Under the pieces are notes generated by a model. The model saw nothing but the letters and a program-made list of their open reading frames with translations, had not been told where the DNA came from and searched no databases. Below are positions 1-5,432 of a stretch of DNA of 9,557 nucleotides, one piece after another. Made by a program: the position numbers and the translations under genes. Numbering within the stretch: position 1 is the first letter of the stretch; every line of letters starts with the position of its first letter. Origin of the DNA: Vulcanimicrobiota bacterium (GTDB taxonomy: Bacteria; Vulcanimicrobiota; Vulcanimicrobiia; Vulcanimicrobiales; Vulcanimicrobiaceae); NCBI GenBank assembly GCA_027306845.1, contig DAHUYY010000064.1:1-9557 (forward strand). Reading direction: 5' to 3'.

Positions 1-315
1 CGCCTGCATCGCTTCGATAACGGCGGTAATTCGTCGTGCACGTTCGTCGAGAAGAGCGATCTGTTCGTCGAGTGCTGCCACGAAGTCGAACGCCTCGGCA
101 TCGAGAAAGCTCGCGATCGCATCGAGACGGAAACCCAACGCCTTGAGGGTGACGATCTGTTGTAAGCGAATCAACTCGTCGGCTCCGTACCATCGATAGC
201 CGGCCTCGCTCCGTGCTTGGGGGCGAAGCAGCCCGATTCGATCGTAATACTGGAGCGTCCGGATCGTGATTCCGGTCTGCCGGGCGAGCTCTCCGATGCG
301 ATAACGGTCGTTCAT
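1..315 (-). CDS. MerR-family transcriptional regulator (C-terminus off the left edge)
   Basis: The first 105 residues are present; the gene is cut by the left edge. The start ATG is at 315 on the minus strand. Residues 5-75 are a winged helix-turn-helix of the MerR family: YRIGELARQTGITIRTLQYY, then DRIGLLRP, then GYRWYGADELIRLQQI, which matches the family pattern of recognition helix, YY, GLL.P and GYR.Y. Residues 80-105 look like the start of the long dimerisation helix. The effector domain is off the window, so the inducer cannot be judged. No Shine-Dalgarno site is seen. The gene is divergent from an aldo/keto reductase, and a typical MerR promoter lies just upstream (346-376), so I infer autoregulation. 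MerR regulators beside aldo/keto reductases are often aldehyde or electrophile sensors (AdhR-like); that is inference here. Confidence 0.93.
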   Translation of the reverse strand, partial: MNDRYRIGELARQTGITIRTLQYYDRIGLLRPQARSEAGYRWYGADELIRLQQIVTLKALGFRLDAIASFLDAEAFDFVAALDEQIALLDERARRITAVIEAMQA

Positions 316-345
316 AGTGATAGATGAGCCGGTGGGCTCGCCTTC

Positions 346-376
346 ATCCTGCAGCATGACGCAAGGTCAGGGTCAA
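346..376 (-). promoter_or_regulatory. MerR-type promoter of the regulator gene, 19-bp spacer
   Basis: Read on the minus strand, TTGACC (371-376) is followed by exactly 19 bases and then CAGGAT (346-351), a weak -10. The 19-bp spacer is the hallmark of promoters remodelled by MerR proteins. Transcription would start near 339 and run into the regulator gene, leaving a leader of about 25 nt. The -10 is poor (3 of 6 consensus bases), as expected of a promoter needing activator distortion. Confidence 0.55.
357..369. promoter_or_regulatory. Putative MerR operator dyad
   Basis: TGAC (357-360) and GTCA (366-369) form a perfect inverted repeat around a 5-base centre. The dyad lies inside the 19-bp spacer of the leftward promoter, the place where MerR dimers bind. 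The arms are only 4 bp, so the location carries most of the weight. Confidence 0.45.
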
Positions 377-460
377 GCCCCGGCGGTTCGATCCGGTCGC
401 GGAAACCTTGCGTCTCTCGCCGCCGGAAACCCCGCGTGCCTTCGGGCGGTCATATCCGAC

Positions 461-1441
461 ATGAAGCAGAGAAAACTTGGTGCCCAGGGCTTGGTCGTTT
501 CGGAGATTGGGCTGGGCTGCATGGGGATGTCGGAATTTTACGCCGGGCGCGATGATGCCGAATCGATCGCCACGATTCACCGGGCGCTCGAACTCGGAAT
601 CAATTTCCTCGATACCGCCGATATGTACGGGCCGTTCAAAAACGAGGAACTCGTTGGAAAAGCGATCGCCGACCGCCGCGATGGCGTCGTGTTGGCGACG
701 AAATTTGGAAACGTGCGCGGCAACGACGGCTCGTTTCAAGGGGTAAACGGGCATCCCGATTACGTGCGCGCGGCCTGCGATGCGTCGCTGAAGCGCCTCG
801 GCGTCGCGCATATCGATCTCTATTACCAACATCGCGTCGATACGACGGTGCCGATCGAGGAGACCGTCGGTGCGATGGCCGCGTTGGTGGCGGCCGGCAA
901 GGTACGGTACCTCGGGCTCTCCGAAGCCGCACCCGCAACGATACGGCGCGCGCACGCGGTGCACCCGATCTCGGCGCTGCAGACGGAGTACTCGCTCTGG
1001 ACGCGCGATGTTGAAGACGATATCCTCGGCACGGTGCGCGAACTCGGCATCGGTTTCGTCGCCTATAGTCCGCTCGGGCGCGGTTTTTTAAGCGGCGCTT
1101 TCAAAACCCCCGACGATTTTCCGGCTGACGACACGCGGCGGCGGCATCCGCGATTCCAAGGCGAGAATTTCGTGCAGAACCTCCGCCTCGTCGATCGCGT
1201 GCGCGAGATCGCAAGCGAGAAGGGCGTAACTCCATCGCAACTCGCAATCGCCTGGCTGCTCGCACAGGGGGAAGATATCGTGCCGATTCCGGGCACGAAG
1301 CGGCGCGCCTATCTGGAAGAGAACGTGGGCGCCGCATCGATAACGCTCGGCGCCGACGATCTCGCGCGGATCGCCGCAGCGGCGCCGAAGGGCGCGACTG
1401 CAGGGCTGCGCTATCCCGATATGAGCACCGTCCACCGCTAG
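461..1441 (+). CDS. Aldo/keto reductase
   Basis: The predicted product is a 326-residue cytoplasmic NADP(H)-dependent oxidoreductase with the TIM-barrel fold of the aldo/keto reductase superfamily; it reduces aldehydes or ketones. The catalytic tetrad is visible: Asp51 and Tyr56 in FLDTADMYG, Lys81 in LATKFG and His124 in YYQHRVD. Other family marks are IGLGCMGMS near the N-terminus, VRYLGLSE, YSLWTRD, AYSPLGRGFLSG and the C-terminal cofactor segment IPIPGTKR (here VPIPGTKR). The length and motifs fit the branch called AKR13/IolS/YajO-like. The ATG at 461 is chosen because homology begins at MKQRKLG; a GTG at 317 in the same frame would add 48 residues unlike the family and would run through the MerR promoter. 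No good Shine-Dalgarno site is seen. The gene may be controlled by the divergent MerR protein, but no rightward promoter is clear. The substrate is unknown. Confidence 0.93.
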   Translation: MKQRKLGAQGLVVSEIGLGCMGMSEFYAGRDDAESIATIHRALELGINFLDTADMYGPFKNEELVGKAIADRRDGVVLATKFGNVRGNDGSFQGVNGHPDYVRAACDASLKRLGVAHIDLYYQHRVDTTVPIEETVGAMAALVAAGKVRYLGLSEAAPATIRRAHAVHPISALQTEYSLWTRDVEDDILGTVRELGIGFVAYSPLGRGFLSGAFKTPDDFPADDTRRRHPRFQGENFVQNLRLVDRVREIASEKGVTPSQLAIAWLLAQGEDIVPIPGTKRRAYLEENVGAASITLGADDLARIAAAAPKGATAGLRYPDMSTVHR

Positions 1442-1459
1442 CGGCCTTCGTGGTACAAT
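1431..1459 (+). promoter_or_regulatory. Extended -10 promoter upstream of the DUF190 gene
   Basis: TGGTACAAT at 1451-1459 is a TGn extended -10 (TACAAT, 1454-1459). A weak -35, TCCACC (1431-1436), lies 17 bp upstream. The promoter begins inside the end of the aldo/keto reductase gene and would start transcripts near 1465-1467, so the DUF190 gene is probably transcribed separately. Confidence 0.5.
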
Positions 1460-1460
1460 T

Positions 1461-1487
1461 GCCTCCCGAAGCGTTTGAGTGGGAGGC
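1461..1487 (+). promoter_or_regulatory. Inverted repeat sequestering the DUF190 ribosome binding site
   Basis: GCCTCCC (1461-1467) and GGGAGGC (1481-1487) are perfect 7-bp complements around a 13-base loop. The right arm contains the Shine-Dalgarno sequence GGGAGG, which lies 4 bases before the ATG at 1491. In RNA starting at or upstream of 1461 the hairpin would hide the ribosome binding site. RNA starting at about 1466 from the -10 above would lack most of the left arm. Confidence 0.5.
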
Positions 1488-1490
1488 GGG

Positions 1491-1838
1491 ATGGAAGGCT
1501 TCGAAAACGGGAAAATGATGCGGATCTTCGTCGACGAGCACGATCGTCATGGCGTCGAACCGCTCTATACCGCAGTCGTCGAAGTGTTGCGCAAGCGCGG
1601 GGTCGCCGGAGCGACCGTGCTGCGCGGAATCGAAGGCTTTGGCGCGCACAACCAAATTCATATCGCCAAACCTTTTTCGGCCGCGCCGAACTCGCCGGTG
1701 CTTATCGAAGTCGTCGATGAAGAGGATCGCCTGCGCGCGTTGATTCCGGAGTTGGAGACGATGATCGGCGAAGGGCTTATCACGCTCGAAAACATCTCGT
1801 ATCTCCGTTTACAACGGCCGACGACAGCGAGAGCGTAA
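1491..1838 (+). CDS. DUF190 family protein (PII-like fold)
   Basis: This 115-residue cytoplasmic protein matches DUF190: MRIFVDEHDRHGVEPLYTAV near the N-terminus, then the diagnostic GATVLRGIEGFGAHNQIH (about residues 40-57), then PVLIEVVDEEDRLRALIPEL and a closing ITLENISYLRL. The family has a small alpha/beta, PII-like fold. Its biochemical role is unsettled; in many genomes it lies next to CrcB fluoride channels, but no crcB is present here. The ATG at 1491 has a strong Shine-Dalgarno GGGAGG (1481-1486). A GTG at 1479 would put that site inside the coding region, and ATGs at 1515 and 1518 are nearer the usual family start but have no ribosome binding site. The gene appears to be a single-gene unit with its own promoter. 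Confidence 0.88.
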   Translation: MEGFENGKMMRIFVDEHDRHGVEPLYTAVVEVLRKRGVAGATVLRGIEGFGAHNQIHIAKPFSAAPNSPVLIEVVDEEDRLRALIPELETMIGEGLITLENISYLRLQRPTTARA

Positions 1839-1840
1839 GA

Positions 1841-1853
1841 GCGAGAGGCTCGC
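1841..1853 (+). other. Small hairpin after the DUF190 gene
   Basis: GCGAG (1841-1845) and CTCGC (1849-1853) can pair around a 3-base loop just after the stop codon. No T-run follows, so it is not a standard intrinsic terminator. It may only stabilise the 3' end or be chance in GC-rich DNA. Confidence 0.25.
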
Positions 1854-1904
1854 GGAGAGGGCGAATCTTCTCGAATTCTTCGCAACTTTTCCGACGCTTT
1901 CGAG

Positions 1905-1916
1905 TACGCTCGCCCG
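1905..1916 (+). promoter_or_regulatory. Possible -10 element for a leaderless oxidoreductase mRNA
   Basis: TACGCT (1905-1910, pattern TAnnnT) ends 6 bases before the GTG at 1917, so the transcript could begin on the start codon itself. No convincing -35 or Shine-Dalgarno sequence is seen upstream. This fits a leaderless transcript but is weak evidence alone. Confidence 0.3.
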
Positions 1917-2507
1917 GTGAGTACGCGAGGTCTTCGAAAGATCGTTCTTTTGCACGGACATCCCGACCCCGACCGAACGCGTTTGGGATACGCGCTCGCC
2001 GATGCATACGAGCGGGGAGCGCGCTCGGCCGGGCACGAGGTGCATCGCGTCGATATCGCCGATCTCGATATCGGTTTTCTACGCACCAAACGGCAGTGGG
2101 AGGAAGAGCTGCCGGCACCGGAGATGCTCGCGCTGCGCGAAAAAGTTGCCGCAAGCGATCATCTTGCGATCGTGTTCCCATTATGGTTGGGGACGTTGCC
2201 CGCCTACACTAAAGCGTTTTGGGAGCAACTCTTGCGCACCGGTTCGCCGCAGAATGGAAAAACGAGCGCTCCTTCGATCCTGCGTGGGAAAAGCGCGCGG
2301 CTCATCGTGACGATGGGGAGGCCGGCCTTCTTGTTTCGATGGTTTTTCGGTGGATACGGGGTGAAAAGTTTCGAACGGAGCGTACTGAAAAGCATGGGCG
2401 TTGCCCCGGTCCGGAGGACGCTGCTCGGTTCGGTCGAGCGGCGCGATGCAGCGGCGCTGCAAGGCTGGGTGGCGGCGATGCACGAAATGGGGCGGCGATG
2501 CAATTAA
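1917..2507 (+). CDS. Flavodoxin-fold NAD(P)H oxidoreductase (quinone reductase-like)
   Basis: This is a 196-residue FMN/FAD-binding protein of the Flavodoxin_2 / NAD(P)H dehydrogenase (quinone) family (MdaB/KefF-like), expected to pass two electrons from NAD(P)H to quinones or similar acceptors. Visible marks are KIVLLHGHPDPDRTRLG (residues 8-24), the phosphate-binding strand and loop; DHLAIVFPLWLGTLPAYTKAF (81-101, written here as the typical FPLWxGxxPAxxK motif); and GKSARLIVTMG (124-134). The usual GGY segment before the C-terminal helices is also present (145-147). The start is taken as GTG 1917, the only start codon just before the first beta strand. The stop lies 10 bp inside bioB, so the two genes are probably co-translated. 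The natural acceptor is unknown; supplying electrons to BioB is possible but unproven. Confidence 0.85.
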   Translation: MSTRGLRKIVLLHGHPDPDRTRLGYALADAYERGARSAGHEVHRVDIADLDIGFLRTKRQWEEELPAPEMLALREKVAASDHLAIVFPLWLGTLPAYTKAFWEQLLRTGSPQNGKTSAPSILRGKSARLIVTMGRPAFLFRWFFGGYGVKSFERSVLKSMGVAPVRRTLLGSVERRDAAALQGWVAAMHEMGRRCN

Positions 2508-3445
2508 CCTTCCTCGATACGGCCGCCGTGCGCGCGATCTACGAACGGCCCTTTCCGGAGCTCGCCTTCGCGGCGATCGCCGCGCATCGCGCGGCTTTCG
2601 ATCCGCTGGCGATCCAGCAATCGACGTTACTGAGCGTGAAGACCGGCGGCTGCTCGGAGGATTGCGGATATTGCGCGCAGAGCGCGCGGCGCACCACCCA
2701 CGTACGCCCCGAACCGCTCGCGGAGATCGACGATGTCGTCGCCGCGGCAGGCGCGGCGAAAGAAGGCGGCGCGACGCGTTTCTGCATGGGTGCGGCGTGG
2801 CGCGGAGTGAAAGACGGCCCGGCGTTCGAGCGCGTTCTCGAAATGGTGCGCGCGGTGAGCGCGCTGGGTCTTGAGAGTTGCGTAACGCTCGGCTCGCTGC
2901 AACCGCACCAAGCGCAAGCACTGCGCGAAGCGGGGCTGCATTATTACAATCACAATCTCGATACCTCGCGCGAATACTATCCGCAAGTCGTCTCGACGCA
3001 CGGCTACGACGACCGCCACTCAACGCTCTCGCACGCGCGTGCGGCCGGATTGAAACTCTGCTGCGGCGGCATTATCGGCATGGGAGAATCGCGCGAAGAC
3101 CGCATCGCGCTTATCGCGGAGCTCGCGGCAATGGAGAGCCCGCCGGAATCGGTGCCGGTGAACGTGCTCGTTCCGATCGAAGGAACCCCGCTTGCGGAGC
3201 GAGCGAGTTTCGATCCGATCGAGCTCGCGCGAACGATCGCGACGCTCCGAATCGTGCTACCGACCTCGTACGTTCGGCTCGCGGCCGGACGATCCGAAAT
3301 GAGCGTGGAGTTGCAAACGCTCTGCCTCCTTCTCGGAGCGAACTCGATTTTTGCCGGCGATCGCTTGCTCACGACCGAGAACGCCGATGCCGATAGCGAT
3401 GCCGATCTGTTTGCGGCTCTGGGAATGCACGCCGCGACGCAGTAG
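2498..3445 (+). CDS. bioB: Biotin synthase BioB
   Basis: BioB is a radical SAM enzyme that inserts sulfur into dethiobiotin to make biotin, the last step of the pathway. The 315-residue length is normal. All expected ligands are visible: Cys52, Cys56 and Cys59 in GGCSEDCGYC bind the [4Fe-4S] cluster and SAM; Cys96 (FCMGAAWRG), Cys128 (SCVTLGSL), Cys188 (KLCCGGIIGMGE) and Arg260 (YVRLAAGR) bind the sacrificial [2Fe-2S] cluster. YYNHNLDTS (149-157) and the closing NSIFAGDRLLTT are also family hallmarks. The ATG at 2498 overlaps the oxidoreductase stop by 10 bp; longer in-frame openings back to 2219 do not resemble BioB. No other biotin gene is in the window, so bioA, bioD and bioF must be elsewhere, or dethiobiotin is imported. 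Residue 189 is Cys where Ser is more usual. Confidence 0.97.
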   Translation: MQLTFLDTAAVRAIYERPFPELAFAAIAAHRAAFDPLAIQQSTLLSVKTGGCSEDCGYCAQSARRTTHVRPEPLAEIDDVVAAAGAAKEGGATRFCMGAAWRGVKDGPAFERVLEMVRAVSALGLESCVTLGSLQPHQAQALREAGLHYYNHNLDTSREYYPQVVSTHGYDDRHSTLSHARAAGLKLCCGGIIGMGESREDRIALIAELAAMESPPESVPVNVLVPIEGTPLAERASFDPIELARTIATLRIVLPTSYVRLAAGRSEMSVELQTLCLLLGANSIFAGDRLLTTENADADSDADLFAALGMHAATQ

Positions 3446-3454
3446 CTTGGCGAG

Positions 3455-3466
3455 GCGCTGCAGCGC
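3455..3466. repeat. 12-bp perfect palindrome between bioB and the methyltransferases
   Basis: GCGCTGCAGCGC reads the same on both strands. It overlaps a second inverted repeat, GGCGCT (3454-3459) with AGCGCC (3471-3476). It sits about 15 bp upstream of a possible -10 (3481-3486), a place where an operator could act. No T-run follows directly, so it is not a clear terminator for bioB. Confidence 0.4.
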
Positions 3467-3480
3467 GATAAGCGCCGAGG

Positions 3481-3486
3481 TATTCT
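3481..3486 (+). promoter_or_regulatory. Possible -10 of the methyltransferase pair
   Basis: TATTCT matches 4 of the 6 TATAAT positions and lies 26 bases before the ATG at 3513. No good -35 is seen at 16-18 bp upstream, so the call is weak. A Shine-Dalgarno AAAGG (3500-3504) follows, 8 bases before the ATG. Confidence 0.25.
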
Positions 3487-3512
3487 TTTCCCTCCCGCCA
3501 AAGGCAGAGCAA

Positions 3513-4253
3513 ATGATCGATCCCACGGAACGCTTCTCCGCGCGCGCCGCAGATTACGTGCTCGGCCGCCCCAGCTACCCCACGGAGGCGATCGACGCGC
3601 TCTTCGAAGGCTTCGGCGATCCATTGCAACTAAGCGTCGCCGATCTCGGAGCGGGGACGGGGATCTCGTCGCGCCTGCTCGCCGAGCGCGCCGGAACGAC
3701 GTTTGCAATCGAGCCGAATGCAACGATGCGGCAGAGTGCGGCGCCGTTTCCACGGTTGGAATGGCGCGATGCACGCGCCGAAGCGACCGGGCTTCCCGAC
3801 GCATCGGTCGATCTCGTTACCGCTTTTCAAGCCTTCCATTGGTTCGATTCGGAGCGCGCGCTCGCCGAGATCGAACGCATCCTTCGCCCCGGCGGCCGCG
3901 CCGCGCTGCTCTATAACGAACGCGACGAACGCGACGCTTTTACGGCGGCCTACGGCGAGATCGTGCGTACCTACGCAACCGACGAAAGCGAAGCGCGTCG
4001 CGCCGATGGTCGCATGACCTTTCTCACCTTCGAAGGTTGGAAACGCGTACGTTTTGCTCCGTTTGCAAACGAACAGCGGCTCGACCGCGCCACCCTCTTC
4101 GCGCGCGCAGGCAGCACCTCGTATCTTCCGCACGAAGGTGAGGCGGCCCGCCGCTTGCACGAAGATCTCGATGCGCTCTTCCAACGATTCGCCCGCGACG
4201 GATTCGTGACGATGACGATGCAGTGCTCGGTAACACTCGCCGAGACGCGATGA
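3513..4253 (+). CDS. Class I SAM-dependent methyltransferase (first of a pair)
   Basis: The product has 246 residues and one Rossmann-fold methyltransferase domain. It opens with RFSARAADYVLGRPSYP (residues 7-23), typical of a broad family of small-molecule methyltransferases. Motif I is VADLGAGTGIS (42-52), with an acidic residue ending strand 2 (Glu67 in AIEPNATM). FQAFHWFD (105-112) and the post-motif EIERILRPGGRAALLYN (about 119-134) follow. The C-terminal third is specific to this subgroup and gives no substrate clue. The ATG at 3513 has a Shine-Dalgarno AAAGG (3500-3504); the frame is open further upstream, into bioB, but that part is not methyltransferase-like. Its stop overlaps the next gene's start as ATGA. 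Because it follows bioB, BioC was considered, but the N-terminus and the FHWFD motif fit a generic family better. Substrate unknown. Confidence 0.85.
   Translation: MIDPTERFSARAADYVLGRPSYPTEAIDALFEGFGDPLQLSVADLGAGTGISSRLLAERAGTTFAIEPNATMRQSAAPFPRLEWRDARAEATGLPDASVDLVTAFQAFHWFDSERALAEIERILRPGGRAALLYNERDERDAFTAAYGEIVRTYATDESEARRADGRMTFLTFEGWKRVRFAPFANEQRLDRATLFARAGSTSYLPHEGEAARRLHEDLDALFQRFARDGFVTMTMQCSVTLAETR
3917..3934 (+). repeat. Two tandem copies of a 9-bp unit
   Basis: CGAACGCGA occurs twice in direct succession inside the first methyltransferase gene and encodes part of NERDERD. The repeat keeps the reading frame and looks like a simple local duplication in a charged loop after the methyltransferase core. 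Confidence 0.5.
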
Positions 4254-5035
4254 GCGACGTTACCGATTTTTCCGTCGGCGCAAGCGGCGATGCCGCCGAG
4301 CAAATACGCTATCTCGATGCCGTCGCGCAGCTCGGCGCGCAAGCAAAAGACGCGACGTTTGCGATGCAAGGCATCTCGGCGAATTCGCGCGTGCTCGATT
4401 GCGGCTGCGGCGTCGGCGATGACGTGCGGGCGATCGCCGCGCGCGTCGGCGCGGAGGGCATGGTGGTCGGTCTCGACGCGAGCGAGGCGTTGATCGCTGC
4501 GGCGATCGCTCGCGGCGTTCCGCCGAACGCGCGTTTTATTACCGCAAGTGCCGAGAGCTTATCCTTTCCCGATGTCTCCTTCGATGCCGTACGCGCCGAA
4601 CGATTGTTGCAGCATCTCGCCGATCCGCAAGCTGCGGTGAAGGAGATGCACCGCGTGCTCCTCCCCGGCGGTTCGTTGCTTGCAATCGATCAAGACTGGC
4701 AGAGTATCGTCGTCGCCGGCGGCGACCGCGCCACAACGCGCACGATCGTCGATGCGTTCGTCGATTCGCTCGCGGACGGTTGGGCCGGAAGGCGCCATCG
4801 CGAGCATTTCGTCGGGGCCGGCTTCACGCAGATCGAATCGCGCCCGTTCGTGACCTCGCTCTCGTTCGCGCATGCCTATGCATTCGTGCTGGAATCGGCG
4901 ATCGGGGCGGCGATCCGCAGCGGAAGGCTTGATCGCGTCGAAGCGGATGCCTGGGTGCGTGGATTGCTCGCAGCCGATGCGCGCGGCACGTTTTTCTACG
5001 GCGTGACGGTCTTTCTCACGGTCGCGGTGCGATAA
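4250..5035 (+). CDS. Class I SAM-dependent methyltransferase (second of a pair)
   Basis: The product has 261 residues. Motif I is RVLDCGCGVGDD (47-58), followed by VVGLDAS with the ribose-binding Asp76. A Methyltransf_11-type core follows: FPDVSFDAVRAERLLQHL and EMHRVLLPGGSLLAID. This arrangement resembles the UbiE/COQ5-like broad class, but nothing points to a particular substrate. The start ATG at 4250 shares bases with the TGA of the preceding gene (ATGA), so translation is very likely coupled; no separate Shine-Dalgarno site is seen. A start at 4223 would add nine residues inside the neighbour and is less likely. The two paired enzymes share only the general fold by eye, so they do not look like a recent duplication. 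I infer that they act on related or successive substrates. Confidence 0.85.
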   Translation: MSDVTDFSVGASGDAAEQIRYLDAVAQLGAQAKDATFAMQGISANSRVLDCGCGVGDDVRAIAARVGAEGMVVGLDASEALIAAAIARGVPPNARFITASAESLSFPDVSFDAVRAERLLQHLADPQAAVKEMHRVLLPGGSLLAIDQDWQSIVVAGGDRATTRTIVDAFVDSLADGWAGRRHREHFVGAGFTQIESRPFVTSLSFAHAYAFVLESAIGAAIRSGRLDRVEADAWVRGLLAADARGTFFYGVTVFLTVAVR

Positions 5036-5087
5036 CGCACCAAGGCGAGAGGATTGACCCCGCGCCGACGTTAACGGTGTACGCATA

Positions 5088-5432
5088 ATGTCACAATACG
5101 TACTCGATGCCCACTTCATCGTCGCCGCGCTGGTAATTCTCTGTGCGCTCGTCTTTAGTTGGAACACGATGGGTCGCCGCGTGATGGTCGCCGTAACCGG
5201 GCTCCAATTTCTTGTCGGACTCATCGTAGCAGGGGTCTATCATCCGGCCGGTTCGGTGATCTGGTTCCACATCGGAGGCGCGCTTGCGGCGATGGTTGCC
5301 TATATTTTCGCGCGTCGGCTCGGCGAAACACCCGGCAAGGAAGCGCTCGCCGTTGCGCTCTCGGTATTGGGATTACTCTTGGCACTCGGAACGTTTTCGC
5401 TGGGCATCACGCTGGCGCGCGGGTCGATGTAG
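5088..5432 (+). CDS. Small four-helix membrane protein
   Basis: I do not recognise a named family. The 114-residue protein has four hydrophobic helices at about residues 8-26, 33-52, 57-75 and 86-108, with short charged links (GRR at 29-31, RR at 76-77). Positive residues fall after helix 1 and helix 3, suggesting both termini face the same side, outside or periplasmic. His9 lies at the start of helix 1, His52 at the end of helix 2 and His61 near the start of helix 3. Paired histidines in a four-helix membrane bundle can bind haem or metal, but this is speculation. The ATG at 5088 has no clear Shine-Dalgarno site. TTGACC (5054-5059) resembles a -35, but no good -10 stands at normal distance. 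The stop TAG overlaps by one base the GTG of the next gene, so it appears to lead the cell-wall operon. Confidence 0.72.
   Translation: MSQYVLDAHFIVAALVILCALVFSWNTMGRRVMVAVTGLQFLVGLIVAGVYHPAGSVIWFHIGGALAAMVAYIFARRLGETPGKEALAVALSVLGLLLALGTFSLGITLARGSM

Noticed and set aside
317..460. GTG at 317 as an N-terminal extension of the aldo/keto reductase
   Set aside because: The added 48 residues do not resemble the family and would cover the MerR promoter and operator. Homology starts at the ATG at 461.
344..964. Long minus-strand open frames opposite the aldo/keto reductase, and similar frames opposite most genes
   Set aside because: They follow from high GC and lack any recognisable motifs, while the opposite strand carries clear protein families with intact catalytic residues.
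1442..1490. Fluoride riboswitch before the DUF190 gene, since DUF190 often accompanies crcB
   Set aside because: The leader is too short and lacks the conserved parts of the crcB motif; only a simple hairpin is present.
2219..2497. In-frame extension of bioB upstream of its ATG
   Set aside because: It overlaps the conserved part of the oxidoreductase in another frame and has no BioB-like sequence; BioB length is normal from 2498.
3446..3490. Intrinsic terminator after bioB
   Set aside because: The 6-bp inverted repeat (3454-3476) is followed by GAGG before the mixed TTCTTTT, so the T-run is not adjacent to the stem.
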